From assembly GCA_033763395.1 (NCBI GenBank), contig JANRKQ010000128.1, positions 1 through 64,000 on the forward strand: a stretch of DNA of 64,000 nt. The letters run 5' to 3'. Below the pieces are notes generated by a model that worked only from the letters and a program-made list of their open reading frames with translations, did not search any database and had not been told where the DNA came from. Made by a program: the position numbers and the translations under genes. The DNA is from Xiheimicrobium sp033763395 (GTDB lineage: Bacteria > Myxococcota > Myxococcia > Myxococcales > Myxococcaceae). Within the stretch, counting starts at the first letter, position 1. Each line of letters opens with the position of its first letter. Shown one piece after another: positions 33,670 through 42,712 of the stretch.

Positions 33670-36600
33670 TCACGACGCCGAAGACAGCCGCTCCGGCCAC
33701 GGAGTGATGGCCTTCGCCAGGTCCACCACCGTGAGCTGGCCGCCGGGCCCTCCCGACACGCCGGGGGCGAGGTAGTCCTGCTCGCGGCAGGTGAAGACGA
33801 GCACCTGCGTCTCGAGCGCCGTTTCGTTGAGCAGCGCGCGAAACCACTTCAGGCGCGTCGTGTCGGTGTGCACGAGGTGGTCGTCGAGCACCAGCGGCAT
33901 GCCGAGCTGCTTCGCCAGCACCAGCCGCAGCAGCGTCGCCAGCTGGTCCTTCGTGCCCACCGAGAGCGCCGCCACCACGTCGTCTTCGCCCGTCGCTGCG
34001 GCGCGCACTGACAGGCCCTCGACCTGCAGGTGCGGGTCGATTCGCACCGTGCCGTAGCGCCCGCCCGTCAGCTGCGAGAACCGCGTACTCAAGGGGCCCG
34101 TGAGCGCCTGGCCCAGGTGCGCCGTCTGCGCGTTCTCAGCCTCGCGCAAGGTGTCGCGCAGCACCTGCCACGCCCTGGCGTCGAGCTCGACCTGCTGCTC
34201 CTTCTGCTTCGCCACCGCCAGCGCTTCGGTGAGCTGCGCGTGGCGCTCCTTGACGGACGGACCGGCGATGCGGCCGAGCACGCCCTGCTCCTGCGAGACG
34301 CGCGCGAACGCCGCCTGTTGGTCCTGCTCGGCGGCGGCCACCAGCGCTTCGGCCTGCGCGAGCAGCTCGGGCGTCGGCACCGCGAGCCCCTGCACCGGTG
34401 CGAAGGTGGCCTCTGCGTCTCGGAGCGTGGCCTCGGCCGCCACCCGGTCGAGACCCGCTGCCAGCTCGGCCTGACTCGTGGCGCGCGTGCGGGCTTCGAC
34501 CGCCTGGGTCTGCGCCTCGAGGAGCGCCGCCTCGGCCTCTCCCTGCGCCGCGCGGGCCCCCTCGAGCGCCTTCGCCGCATGCGCGAGCGCCGTCTCGGCC
34601 ACCTTCACCTGCGAGCCGCGCGTCTTTTCGAGCGTCACCAGCTCGGCGTCGAGTTGCGCGAGCACCGCGCGGCGCTGCTGAAGCGTCTTGTCGAGCGCAT
34701 CGAGCTGGGGGCCGGGCCCTTCCTTCGGGGCCGGAGGGAGCGCCGCGAGCGCCTCCGACATGGCCGTCACCCGCGCGCGCTCGGCGGCGAGCGAGGCGTC
34801 GGTGCGGGACACCTCGTCGCGCGCCTTCGACTCCTGCAGGCGCGCCTGCTCGACGAGCTTCGTGGCCTCGGCCTCCCACTGGCTGCCGAGCCCCGGGAAC
34901 ATGGTGGCGATGACGGTGAGCTGCTCCGGTGGAATGCGGTCGCGTCGACGGGCGAGCTCGTCACGCGTGACGACGGGCCCCTGCGCATTCACCAGCGCCG
35001 CCTGCGCCTCGAGCATCGAGAGCTTCTGCCTCGCGGCCTCGAGCGTGAGGGCCTGGCGCTCCAGCGCTTCGAGCTGACCGCGCCGGCGCTCGACGGCCGC
35101 CTCGAGCTCCTTCACCGACGACACGCCCGCCGCCACCAGCACCGGCAGGCCTTCCTTCTTCCAGCGCTTCGACAGCAGGTCGGCCATCGCGCGCTGCTCC
35201 TTGCGCCCAGCCGTCACCTCGATGTCCACCAGATGTCCGATGGAGAGCGTCACGCGGCGCTCGGCGTCGATGAGCCGCTCGGCCGACAGCCGCGCCTCGT
35301 CGACGGGCGCGTCGTCATCGGCTTCGACGTGCAGCCGCAGTGGCTCTTTGGGCTTGACCACCACCGACAGGCCACCGCCCGCGTGTGCGTCGGCCTCGGT
35401 CTTCTTCGCCCACAGCTCGCGCACGGCGGTCACGACGTCGGGCTGCGGCAGCGCGTTCGCGTCGAGCTCGGCGCGTTGGCTGCCGAGGGCCGCCTCCTGC
35501 GCCTCGAGCGCAGCTTTGCCATCGGCGACCTGTCGGGCGAGCTCGCCGGAGCGCTCGGCCGCCGTCTCCTGCGAGGCGAGCGCCCGCTCGGCCTGTTTCC
35601 ACTGGCCGTAGTCGAGCAGCCACTGCGCCAGCCGTGCCTGCTCCGCGGCCGTCGCCAGCCGCTCCGAGGCCTTCTCACGCGTCGCCTCGAGGGTGGTGAC
35701 GTCGGTCTGCGCCGCGCGGAGCGCCTGCTGCTTCTGCAGGCGGTCGGTCTCGAGGGCGAGCGCGCGCGTGAGGTCGGCCTTCGTCGCCTCGAGCCGGGCG
35801 CACTCGGCCTCGAGCTGGGCGCGCGTGGCGGTGCGCCTGGCCACCTCGAGCGCCGCGGCGCGCTCGGCGTCACCGCTCTGCGCCGCGGCAAGGTGCGTCT
35901 CGGCCTGGGCGTGGGCCCGCGCGGCGGCGTCGGTCGCCTGCCCTGCGGCCCGGGCGCGGGCCTCGACGATGGCGCGACGTTCCTCGGCGGCGCGGGCCTC
36001 GGTGTCGAGGGCGCGGGCCTTCGACTGGTGCCCGTCGATGGTGGCGAGCCGGGCGCGCGCGTCGGTGACGGCCGCTTCGAGCGCCGCCCGACGCTCGGAC
36101 AGGCGCAGCGCCTCGTGGGCCTGCGCCAGCAGGAGCCGGGCCTCCTGCTCCCGTGAGAGGGCCTGCGCGTGCAAGCGCTGGAGCTCCTCCACGCGTCTCT
36201 CGCTCGCCTTCGCCTCGTCGAGGTCTCGCGTGACGCGCTCGAGCTCGTCGCTCAACACCTTCACCTCGTCGCTCACCTTCTTGAAGGGAGACGCCGCGCC
36301 CCGGCGGCGCTGGCCGGTGTCGGAGAAGTACGTCTTCACCTCGGCCTGCGCCTGGTCGAGCACGGCCTTGAAGAGCGGGTCTTGTGCCAGCACCGAGAGC
36401 GCGCGGGTGAGCGTCTGCCGGCCCGTCTCGCTCGGGTCACTCTTGAGGCTCTGAGAGAGCAGCTCGTCGACGCCCGACTGGGCACCCAACAGCGCATTCG
36501 CGAGGAACGAGCTCGGCATGCCCCGCGGGCCGCTCTTGCCCTTGAACTCCGGCGTGCCCCAGCCGAGCCGGGCCCGGAGGAGCTCGTCGACCTGCCGTCC

Positions 36601-36933
36601 CTTCGCCTTGAGCGCCCAGCTCGACTCGTCCTTCGAGGTCTGCAGCTCGGCGACGTCGTCGCGCCCGAAGGCCTTGGTGACGCGCCAGAAGCCCTGGTCG
36701 TCGCGCAGCGTGAGGACGACCCGCGGCGTCTGGTCCGAGTACCAGGGAAGAAACGTCTCTCCCTCGCTCGAGGCGGCGGGCAGCAGCAGCGCGGCGCGCA
36801 TGGCCAGCACGAGGGTGGACTTGCCGAGGTCGTTCGGCCCGTGCAGCACGGTGAGGCCCGGGCCGAAGGTGACGTCAGCGCGCGCGATGGCCTTGAAGGC
36901 CGAGACCTCGAGGCGCACGAGCTGGAGCGTCAT
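33670..36933 (-). CDS. Large SMC/Rad50-like ATPase
   Basis: A 1087-residue protein with split ABC-type ATPase halves joined by two long coiled coils. Walker A is at residues 32-40 (GPNDLGKST). The signature-like 'LSVGTKDQLATLLRL' (about 990-1004) and Walker B 'LVLDDHLVHTD' (1014-1024) are at the C-terminus. The layout fits the SbcC/Rad50/YhaN group of DNA-end processing ATPases, but there is no CxxC zinc hook in the middle and no SbcD/Mre11-type nuclease gene nearby. A DNA repair or defence role is plausible but unproven. The long opposite-strand reading is a composition shadow. Confidence 0.88.
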   Translation of the reverse strand: MTLQLVRLEVSAFKAIARADVTFGPGLTVLHGPNDLGKSTLVLAMRAALLLPAASSEGETFLPWYSDQTPRVVLTLRDDQGFWRVTKAFGRDDVAELQTSKDESSWALKAKGRQVDELLRARLGWGTPEFKGKSGPRGMPSSFLANALLGAQSGVDELLSQSLKSDPSETGRQTLTRALSVLAQDPLFKAVLDQAQAEVKTYFSDTGQRRRGAASPFKKVSDEVKVLSDELERVTRDLDEAKASERRVEELQRLHAQALSREQEARLLLAQAHEALRLSERRAALEAAVTDARARLATIDGHQSKARALDTEARAAEERRAIVEARARAAGQATDAAARAHAQAETHLAAAQSGDAERAAALEVARRTATRAQLEAECARLEATKADLTRALALETDRLQKQQALRAAQTDVTTLEATREKASERLATAAEQARLAQWLLDYGQWKQAERALASQETAAERSGELARQVADGKAALEAQEAALGSQRAELDANALPQPDVVTAVRELWAKKTEADAHAGGGLSVVVKPKEPLRLHVEADDDAPVDEARLSAERLIDAERRVTLSIGHLVDIEVTAGRKEQRAMADLLSKRWKKEGLPVLVAAGVSSVKELEAAVERRRGQLEALERQALTLEAARQKLSMLEAQAALVNAQGPVVTRDELARRRDRIPPEQLTVIATMFPGLGSQWEAEATKLVEQARLQESKARDEVSRTDASLAAERARVTAMSEALAALPPAPKEGPGPQLDALDKTLQQRRAVLAQLDAELVTLEKTRGSQVKVAETALAHAAKALEGARAAQGEAEAALLEAQTQAVEARTRATSQAELAAGLDRVAAEATLRDAEATFAPVQGLAVPTPELLAQAEALVAAAEQDQQAAFARVSQEQGVLGRIAGPSVKERHAQLTEALAVAKQKEQQVELDARAWQVLRDTLREAENAQTAHLGQALTGPLSTRFSQLTGGRYGTVRIDPHLQVEGLSVRAAATGEDDVVAALSVGTKDQLATLLRLVLAKQLGMPLVLDDHLVHTDTTRLKWFRALLNETALETQVLVFTCREQDYLAPGVSGGPGGQLTVVDLAKAITPWPERLSSAS

Positions 36934-37101
36934 GGCGCCTCACCGGGTGTCAGTCGAAGGAGAAGGGCCCCACGCATCGAGGGCAGACCGTAGCGCCAGC
37001 GTCGGCCGTTGCATCAGCCATCGCGTCCGTGGAGGTGGAGCGGGTTCTTCAGGACGGCGCCAGGGCCCACGAGGAGGCGACACTCGCCCAGGCGCTCCGA
37101 G

Positions 37102-38333
37102 TCACTGGCCCAGCGGCAGCGTGAGAATGGGCGCGTTTCGCGCGCTCGACGGGACCTCGAGTCGGCTCAGCTCCATGAGGAGCGCGAACGTCGCGCGGGT
37201 GTCGTGGTCAGTCACGTCGATGAAGAAGCACGTGCCACGGTACTCGACCCGGACCTGTCCGTTCGCACCACAGCCGCCGGGCACGGCGCGAACGCGGAAC
37301 AGCCCCTCGAGCTGCTGCCTCCAGTCGTAGGGAACTCCGTCGTCGCGACGGGTCTCGCGAGCGAGCCCCGCCGTCAGGTGCTCTGGGGGCACCTCGACCC
37401 CCTGCGCGACGAAGTAGAGCGCCTGCAGCAGCGAGCGCGTCTCGAGGTCGATTCGGGTGAAGCCGCCGGCGGGCTCGGTGAAGGGTGCGATGGACTCGAC
37501 CCCCACGTCGTATGACGTTCGGCCCGATGCGAGGTGAAAAGCCGTGCGAAGTTGTTGGGTCTCGGGAGCGTCGAGCGCGCGCGGGTTGAGGTAGAGCACC
37601 GGCACGCGCTCCCGCTTCTGCAGGCGCCACCCGCTCTCGGTCGTCGACACCAACTCGAGCCCCTGGGCCGCCGCGTCGACGGCTGCCTGGGCCGTCACCG
37701 AGGCAGAGGGGAGCGGGCCTCCCGAGGTGACGAGGCGCTCTTCGTGACCGAAGACGACGTCTCCGCGGTCCTGGAGCGCCTGCAACGCGCGCAGCCCTTC
37801 GAGGAAGGCCGAGCCCATCGGGGCGCGCGCCGGGGTGGGGCCGCTGGCCGTCTGCGCGTTGGGCACCCAGTTGAGGTTCTCGAGGTACAGGCGGAAGACG
37901 GTCGAGATGGGCACGTGGTGCGCGCCAGGTACACGGCGCCTTCGAGCGACAACGGCGTGAAGAGGCGCCGCGCGAACTCGGAGTCGTCGAGCGGCGTCAG
38001 GCTGAACGTCGGTCGGTCAGCGCCGCCCACCTGGGCCTGGGGCAGCACCAGCGGGAACGGGGTGCGTGCGGTCGGGTCTGCGCTGGCGCTGTAGAAGGGC
38101 GCGCCGCCCAACGAGGCCGCGAGCTCGAACTGCGCGGCGATGGACGAGATGGACAGGCTACTGGGGGTGTCGCCGTAGCGCAGCCGCACGATGTTCAGCA
38201 GCAGCTCCTCCTCCGCGGTCGTCTTGATGGTCTCGTTGTAGCGGGCGCGCGAGGCGCGCAGCGCGCTGGGTCCGACGGTGGCGCACGATGCGCCCGCGAG
38301 CAGACCAACCAGGAGCCACCCGAAGCGAAGCAT
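37102..38333 (-). pseudogene. Conserved envelope lipoprotein, frameshifted
   Basis: Two overlapping frames make one protein of about 410 residues. The N-part (from 38333) has a signal ending AGASC, then 'ARYNETIKTTAEEELLLNIV' and 'RLRYGDTPSSLSISSIAAQF', a block I recall from a conserved hypothetical family in several phyla. At 'GAVYLAR' (about 37920) the frame changes and goes on as 'VPISTVFRLYLENLNWVPNA' to the stop at 37102. Both halves are well kept, so the single-base shift is either recent or an error. Downstream blocks include 'VPVLYLNPRALDAPETQQL' and 'EYRGTCFFIDVTDHDTRA'. Function unknown; it should be anchored in the envelope. Confidence 0.78.
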
Positions 38334-38429
38334 GGGCCGAGCCTCGTCCCACGCGTGACGAGGTCAACTTTGTTCCCCGCCCTGAGGCCAGTCCCATCGA
38401 TCTCCACGCCGCGAGGCGTCGAGGCGCCG

Positions 38430-39002
38430 TCACTCCGCCGCGGGGCAGGGGAAGTCGACCGAGGCCTCGCTGTCGGCCGCCACGGTGACCGTCTTCGGTG
38501 CGCCCGGCAGCGTGTTGCCCGCGGCGTCGTAACAGTCGAAGCGCACCTTGTGCGTGCCGGCCTTCACCTTGAGGCCCTCGATGGGCGAGCCGCCCACCTT
38601 CTTGCCGTCGACGAAGACGTCGGCCGTGTCCGAGGCGCGCAGGTTCAGGTAGCCGTCTCCGACGGGTGGCGTCGGAGTCGGCGGAGGCTTCGGCGCGGCC
38701 ACGCCGGCGTCGGGCTTGGGAGCGGGCGTCGGAGCCGGGGTGGGGGGCGGAGTCGGAGTCGGCGTCGGGCTGGTGACGCCAGCGTCGGGAGCTGGAGCCG
38801 CCACACCCGCGTCGGTCGGGTCTTCGGTTGGTGTCGTGCGCGCGCCCATCACCGGAAAGGGCCGCACCGTCACTGGCGAGATGGTCACTGGCGCCTGTGG
38901 CCCTGCGTGCGAGAGGGACGTGCCTCCCACGACGCCAAAAGCGAGCGCGCCAAGCCCGAGCAGGCCGCTCCCGCCGACGAGAATCCACTTCGCCACCGCC
39001 AT
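38430..39002 (-). CDS. Membrane protein with Pro-rich linker and PEGA-like domain
   Basis: A 190-residue protein. One N-terminal helix (AKWILVGGSGLLGLGALAFG) anchors it. A long Pro/Thr/Ala linker with 'DAGV' repeats follows, then a C-terminal PEGA-like beta domain (about 120-188: 'YLNLRASDTADVFVDGKKVG' then 'GLKVKAGTHKVRFDCYD'). Two Cys near the end may pair. It resembles the extracellular tail of Ser/Thr kinases but has no kinase domain. ATG 39002 is chosen over GTG 39011. Confidence 0.75.
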   Translation of the reverse strand: MAVAKWILVGGSGLLGLGALAFGVVGGTSLSHAGPQAPVTISPVTVRPFPVMGARTTPTEDPTDAGVAAPAPDAGVTSPTPTPTPPPTPAPTPAPKPDAGVAAPKPPPTPTPPVGDGYLNLRASDTADVFVDGKKVGGSPIEGLKVKAGTHKVRFDCYDAAGNTLPGAPKTVTVAADSEASVDFPCPAAE

Positions 39003-39148
39003 GACCGTCACCCCTTAGCGCTGCTGACGGTGGTCCGCCACAATCCACCTCGCGGGCAGATGACGGTGGCGACGGAAAGAATTTTCCCCCCGGGGGCGCC
39101 GCTGGTACTCGCCGCGCCACACCACTCAGTCCCCGGGAGGGGTTTCGA

Positions 39149-40081
39149 ATGCTCACCTCGTTGCTGGTCGTTTCACTCCTCACCCAGGCCGACGCCGTCG
39201 CGTCCGCCGAGACGTCTGCGGCCGAGCGGGCGGCCCTCGCTGCCGAGAAGGCCGCCGAGGCCGCGGCGAAGGCGGCCGAAGCCGCGCAGCGCATCGCCGA
39301 CCGCGTCGCGCCGCCTGCTCCGGCCGCCGCTCCAGCGGCTGCACCCAGCGCGGGCGCGTGGGCCGGTACGGCTGGCCTCGGGCTGTCGCTCCTCGGTGGC
39401 AACGCCCAGACCATCACCCTGACGGCGAACGTCGGCGTCGACAAGAAGTGGGAGTTGTGGACGCTCGGCATCCGCGCCACCGGTGCCTACGGCGTGACCA
39501 ACCCCGACACGACGGACACCTCGACGACGGTGGCGCAGACGGTGGCGCGGCGCGCGGGTGCGACGGTGCGTGGAGACCGCTCCTTCGGCGGCATCGTGGC
39601 GGCCTTCCTGCTGGGCGGCTTCGAGTTCGACCACGTGAAGAACATCGAGTCGCGCTCCTTCGGCGAGGCCGGCGCCAGCTTCACCGTCTTCAACGAGAAG
39701 GTGGAGGACCTCGAGAAGGTCTTCTTCCGGCTCGATGCCGCGCTCCGCGGCGGCTACGAGACGCGCTTCACGTACTTCCCGGCGCCGGCGCCGGTCATGA
39801 CGCCCTCGGTGGCCATTCTCGCGCCGCGCATCGCCGGCACGTTCCGCTGGGCCCTCAACAAGAACTTCCGCATCTCGGAGGAGTTCGAGGCGCTCTTCAA
39901 CTTCCTGCCGCCCATCGCTGGCCGTGTGCTGCTCAACAGCAACACGAAGCTGAACGCGCGCGTCACCGAGAGCGTGTCGCTGGCGCTGGGCTTCCTCATC
40001 AACATCGATACACAGCCGCCCGCGGCGAACCTGCGGCCGTTCGACTACGCCTTGACGGCTGGCGCCGAAGCCGCGTTCTGA
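39149..40081 (+). CDS. DUF481-type outer-membrane protein
   Basis: A 310-residue protein with a signal peptide and a long Ala/Glu/Lys coiled-coil stretch (about 20-55, 'AALAAEKAAEAAAKAAEAAQ'). The rest, 'GLGLSLLGGNAQTITLTANV' and onward, is the repeated 'LG-x-GxxNxQT' strand pattern of DUF481/YdiY outer-membrane barrels, which are often acid-inducible in E. coli. The coiled coil could span part of the periplasm. The C-terminus ends in Phe, as is usual for outer-membrane barrels recognised by the BAM machinery. Confidence 0.82.
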   Translation: MLTSLLVVSLLTQADAVASAETSAAERAALAAEKAAEAAAKAAEAAQRIADRVAPPAPAAAPAAAPSAGAWAGTAGLGLSLLGGNAQTITLTANVGVDKKWELWTLGIRATGAYGVTNPDTTDTSTTVAQTVARRAGATVRGDRSFGGIVAAFLLGGFEFDHVKNIESRSFGEAGASFTVFNEKVEDLEKVFFRLDAALRGGYETRFTYFPAPAPVMTPSVAILAPRIAGTFRWALNKNFRISEEFEALFNFLPPIAGRVLLNSNTKLNARVTESVSLALGFLINIDTQPPAANLRPFDYALTAGAEAAF

Positions 40082-40246
40082 CGCTGCAGCCGACATGAAG
40101 GACCGACGCCTCGCGGTCGCCATCACGGGCCGCAGGGCGTCGTGCTGTGAGTCGTCTCCGTACGCCGGCACCCGCGCCCGCTTCCCCGCGGGAGCGGGCC
40201 TCGGTGCGAGGTCCCGGCCAGCGAAAGCCTGATGCCGCTCGTTCCG

Positions 40247-42439
40247 TCACGGGCGCCAGGTGTACGTGGCCTTCACCACCAACCGCTGCTCCGGCACCGG
40301 CGCCATGCCTGTTTGAAACGCCCCGCGCGTGTCGGTGAAGACGACGTACACGAAGGACAGCGGCAGGAACTCCCAGGCGAGGCGCGCGTTGAGCAGGCCG
40401 ATGTTGCCCGCGGTGTCGCGCTGGTAGCTGCCGATGAGCTGGAGCCTCGGGTTGAGCGCGAGCCGCGCCTCCACCTGCAGCAGGTGCGTCACCGCCACCT
40501 TCGAGGCCCACTGCACGCCCTCGCCCTCGAAGCGGTTGAGCTCGTAGTTGAGGAACAGCCCGAGGTGCGGCAGCGGCGAGAAGCCCACCTGGCCCTGCGC
40601 GCGCACGAAGTCGGCGAGGTAGTAGCGCCCCACGCCCACGTTGCCGCCCGCCGAGAAGAGCCGGCTCTGTTCGCTGTAGGCCGCCACGCCCACGCGGTCG
40701 TAGACGTACTGCCCCGCGGGAAAGGCCACGCCCGGCACCGGCGCGAACTCGCGGTCGAGGAACTGCCAGGTGCGTTGCCCGTACACCCAGCCGCGGTCGC
40801 CGCCCTGGAGCGTCACCCAGAAGGCCTCGAAGTACGCGTTGGCTTCCTGGAACGAGCCGTCCTTCGTGCTCCACAGCACCTGCGCGTCGAGGAACTGCTG
40901 CAGCGTGCGCACCCACTTCGGCAGCCACGGGGGCCGGTAGTCGAGGTACCAGTTCGCCGAGGCCTGGAGCGCGTCGGTGCGCGAGACGAAGCCCGAGCGC
41001 GCGCGGTAGCCGGGGGAGAGCCCCGACAGCCGCAGCGTCAGGTCGCCCCAGTTGCCCTGCAGGCTGCCCTCGACGGTGGCGGCGAGGCCCAGCGTCGTGG
41101 GCGTGCCGTCGTTCACCTGGTTGACGCTCCCCGACAGCATCGCCGTCAACGACAGCGGCCCGCGGCGCAGCAACGTGTCCACCACCGGCACCACGTTCGT
41201 CGCGCCCGGCTGGCCCATCGCCTCGAAGTCGTGGCGCAGCACCACCATGCCGCCCGCGCGCGACTCGCCCAGCAGGTGGTGGGAATAGCGCGCGACGCCG
41301 AAGAGGCTCGAGCGCTGCGCGTCCGTCGGGAGCGTGTGCACCACCATCGCGCCCATGCTGCGCTCCGACGAGCGGTACACCGCGCGCGCTCCGCCCGACA
41401 GCGGCTGCGGCTGGCCGTTCGACAGGCCGATGGCGCGGCTGAAGAAGGGCTGCACGAGGCCGTGGCCCATGGTGAAGAGGCCCGCGTTCTCGAGGAAGAA
41501 CTGGCGCCGCTCGGGGAAGAGGACGTTGAAGCGCGAGAGGTTCACCACCCGGCGGTCGACGTCCACCTCGGCGAAGTCGGTGTTGCCGGTGAGGTCGACG
41601 ACGGTGTTCGGCGTGGGCGACCAGGTCACCTCACCGCCGGCGTTGGGGCGCAGCGTGGGCGCGCCGCCGCGCCAGTCTCCGCGCAGAATCGCATAGGGCC
41701 GCAGCTGCAGGTTGAGGCGCGTGCGCGTCGTCGGTGGCTCCGTGAAGACGAGCTGCCCCGCGTAGGGCATGCGGAACGGGCTGAAGGTGCGGGGGTAGGG
41801 GCTGAAGGCCGACTTCTCCATGGTGCGGCGCACGGCCCGCACGGCGTTGAAGCCCCACACGAGGCGGTCGGGCTCGGTGCGCAGGCTCTTCCACGGAAGC
41901 TCGAGCTCGACGGTGTAGCCGCCGTCGTCGCGCGTCACGCGCACGCTCCACACGGTGTCCCACTGCGTCTCGACGATTTCGTCGTCGATGACCTGGACGT
42001 CGTGCTGGCTGCCCCACGGGGTGACGAAGAAGCCGAAGGCGTTGCGGCCGTCGCCGAGCGGGTCGAGCACGACGCCGAACCAGTCGAAGCCGCGGAAGAG
42101 GTTGAAGTCGCGGCGCAGGTCGGTCTGCTGGATGCCGCGGGTGCCGGCCTCGTCGTCGCAGCGCGCGCCCACCCAGAGGCCGTCGTCGGTGGCCAGCACC
42201 TTCACCGTGGTGGGGTGCCGCGCGGGCTCGAGCTGGTCCGGGTCGACCTGCCGGAAGCCCGGGAGCGTCGCCGCCGTCACCCACGCCGGCTCGTCGAGGC
42301 GCCCGTCGAGCACCAGCGCGCCCTCGGCTCGCGGCACCGTCACCTGGGGCCGTGGGGAAGGCGGTGGAAAGTCCTTCATCACGTCGGCGAGGGCCGGCGT
42401 GGACACGAGGAGGACGGTGAGGGTACTGCGGAACGTCAC
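40247..42439 (-). CDS. CBM9-like/DUF5916 outer-membrane protein
   Basis: A 730-residue protein. A signal peptide (VTFRSTLTVLLVSTPALAD, from GTG 42439) is followed by a carbohydrate-binding-module-9-like domain: 'ALVLDGRLDEPAWVTAATLP', 'DDGLWVGARCDDEAG' and 'GGYTVELELPWKSL'. The rest is a DUF5916 barrel with 'NTDFAEVDVDRRVVNLSRFN' and 'LFPERRQFFLENAGLF', the family signature. The protein ends in a beta strand (LVVKATYTWRP). It may bind or import saccharides at the outer membrane. The reading further upstream to 42586 lacks the signal at its start. Confidence 0.9.
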   Translation of the reverse strand: MTFRSTLTVLLVSTPALADVMKDFPPPSPRPQVTVPRAEGALVLDGRLDEPAWVTAATLPGFRQVDPDQLEPARHPTTVKVLATDDGLWVGARCDDEAGTRGIQQTDLRRDFNLFRGFDWFGVVLDPLGDGRNAFGFFVTPWGSQHDVQVIDDEIVETQWDTVWSVRVTRDDGGYTVELELPWKSLRTEPDRLVWGFNAVRAVRRTMEKSAFSPYPRTFSPFRMPYAGQLVFTEPPTTRTRLNLQLRPYAILRGDWRGGAPTLRPNAGGEVTWSPTPNTVVDLTGNTDFAEVDVDRRVVNLSRFNVLFPERRQFFLENAGLFTMGHGLVQPFFSRAIGLSNGQPQPLSGGARAVYRSSERSMGAMVVHTLPTDAQRSSLFGVARYSHHLLGESRAGGMVVLRHDFEAMGQPGATNVVPVVDTLLRRGPLSLTAMLSGSVNQVNDGTPTTLGLAATVEGSLQGNWGDLTLRLSGLSPGYRARSGFVSRTDALQASANWYLDYRPPWLPKWVRTLQQFLDAQVLWSTKDGSFQEANAYFEAFWVTLQGGDRGWVYGQRTWQFLDREFAPVPGVAFPAGQYVYDRVGVAAYSEQSRLFSAGGNVGVGRYYLADFVRAQGQVGFSPLPHLGLFLNYELNRFEGEGVQWASKVAVTHLLQVEARLALNPRLQLIGSYQRDTAGNIGLLNARLAWEFLPLSFVYVVFTDTRGAFQTGMAPVPEQRLVVKATYTWRP

Positions 42440-42712
42440 GGGCGCAGCGACATAACGCCGGGGCGTCGCGTCAGCCCCAGGTTTCCGGAGCTCAGGAGGA
42501 GCGCCCAGCGTCGGCCAACTCGATGCACGACCTCGAGCTGACCTTTTCGCTGCAGGGCCGAACCCGTCTCGCTGTGAGGGCCGCATCGCTCGACGTCAGT
42601 CAACGACAGCGCCTGGTCGCCACCCGTTCGGGTCTTCCCGGAACCCGAGTATCCGGTTGTGTCTCGCGCGCGTAGTGGGGCTCCGGTAACAGTCCTTCGA
42701 ACGAAAGGTCGC

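Noticed and set aside
34030..36156. 708-codon plus-strand open frame
   Set aside because: Lies opposite the Rad50-like ATPase and is Leu/Arg/Gly-rich low-complexity sequence.
40232..42541. 769-codon plus-strand open frame
   Set aside because: Antisense shadow of the DUF5916 gene: Arg/Val/Glu-rich, no domain, and typical of GC-rich third-position bias.
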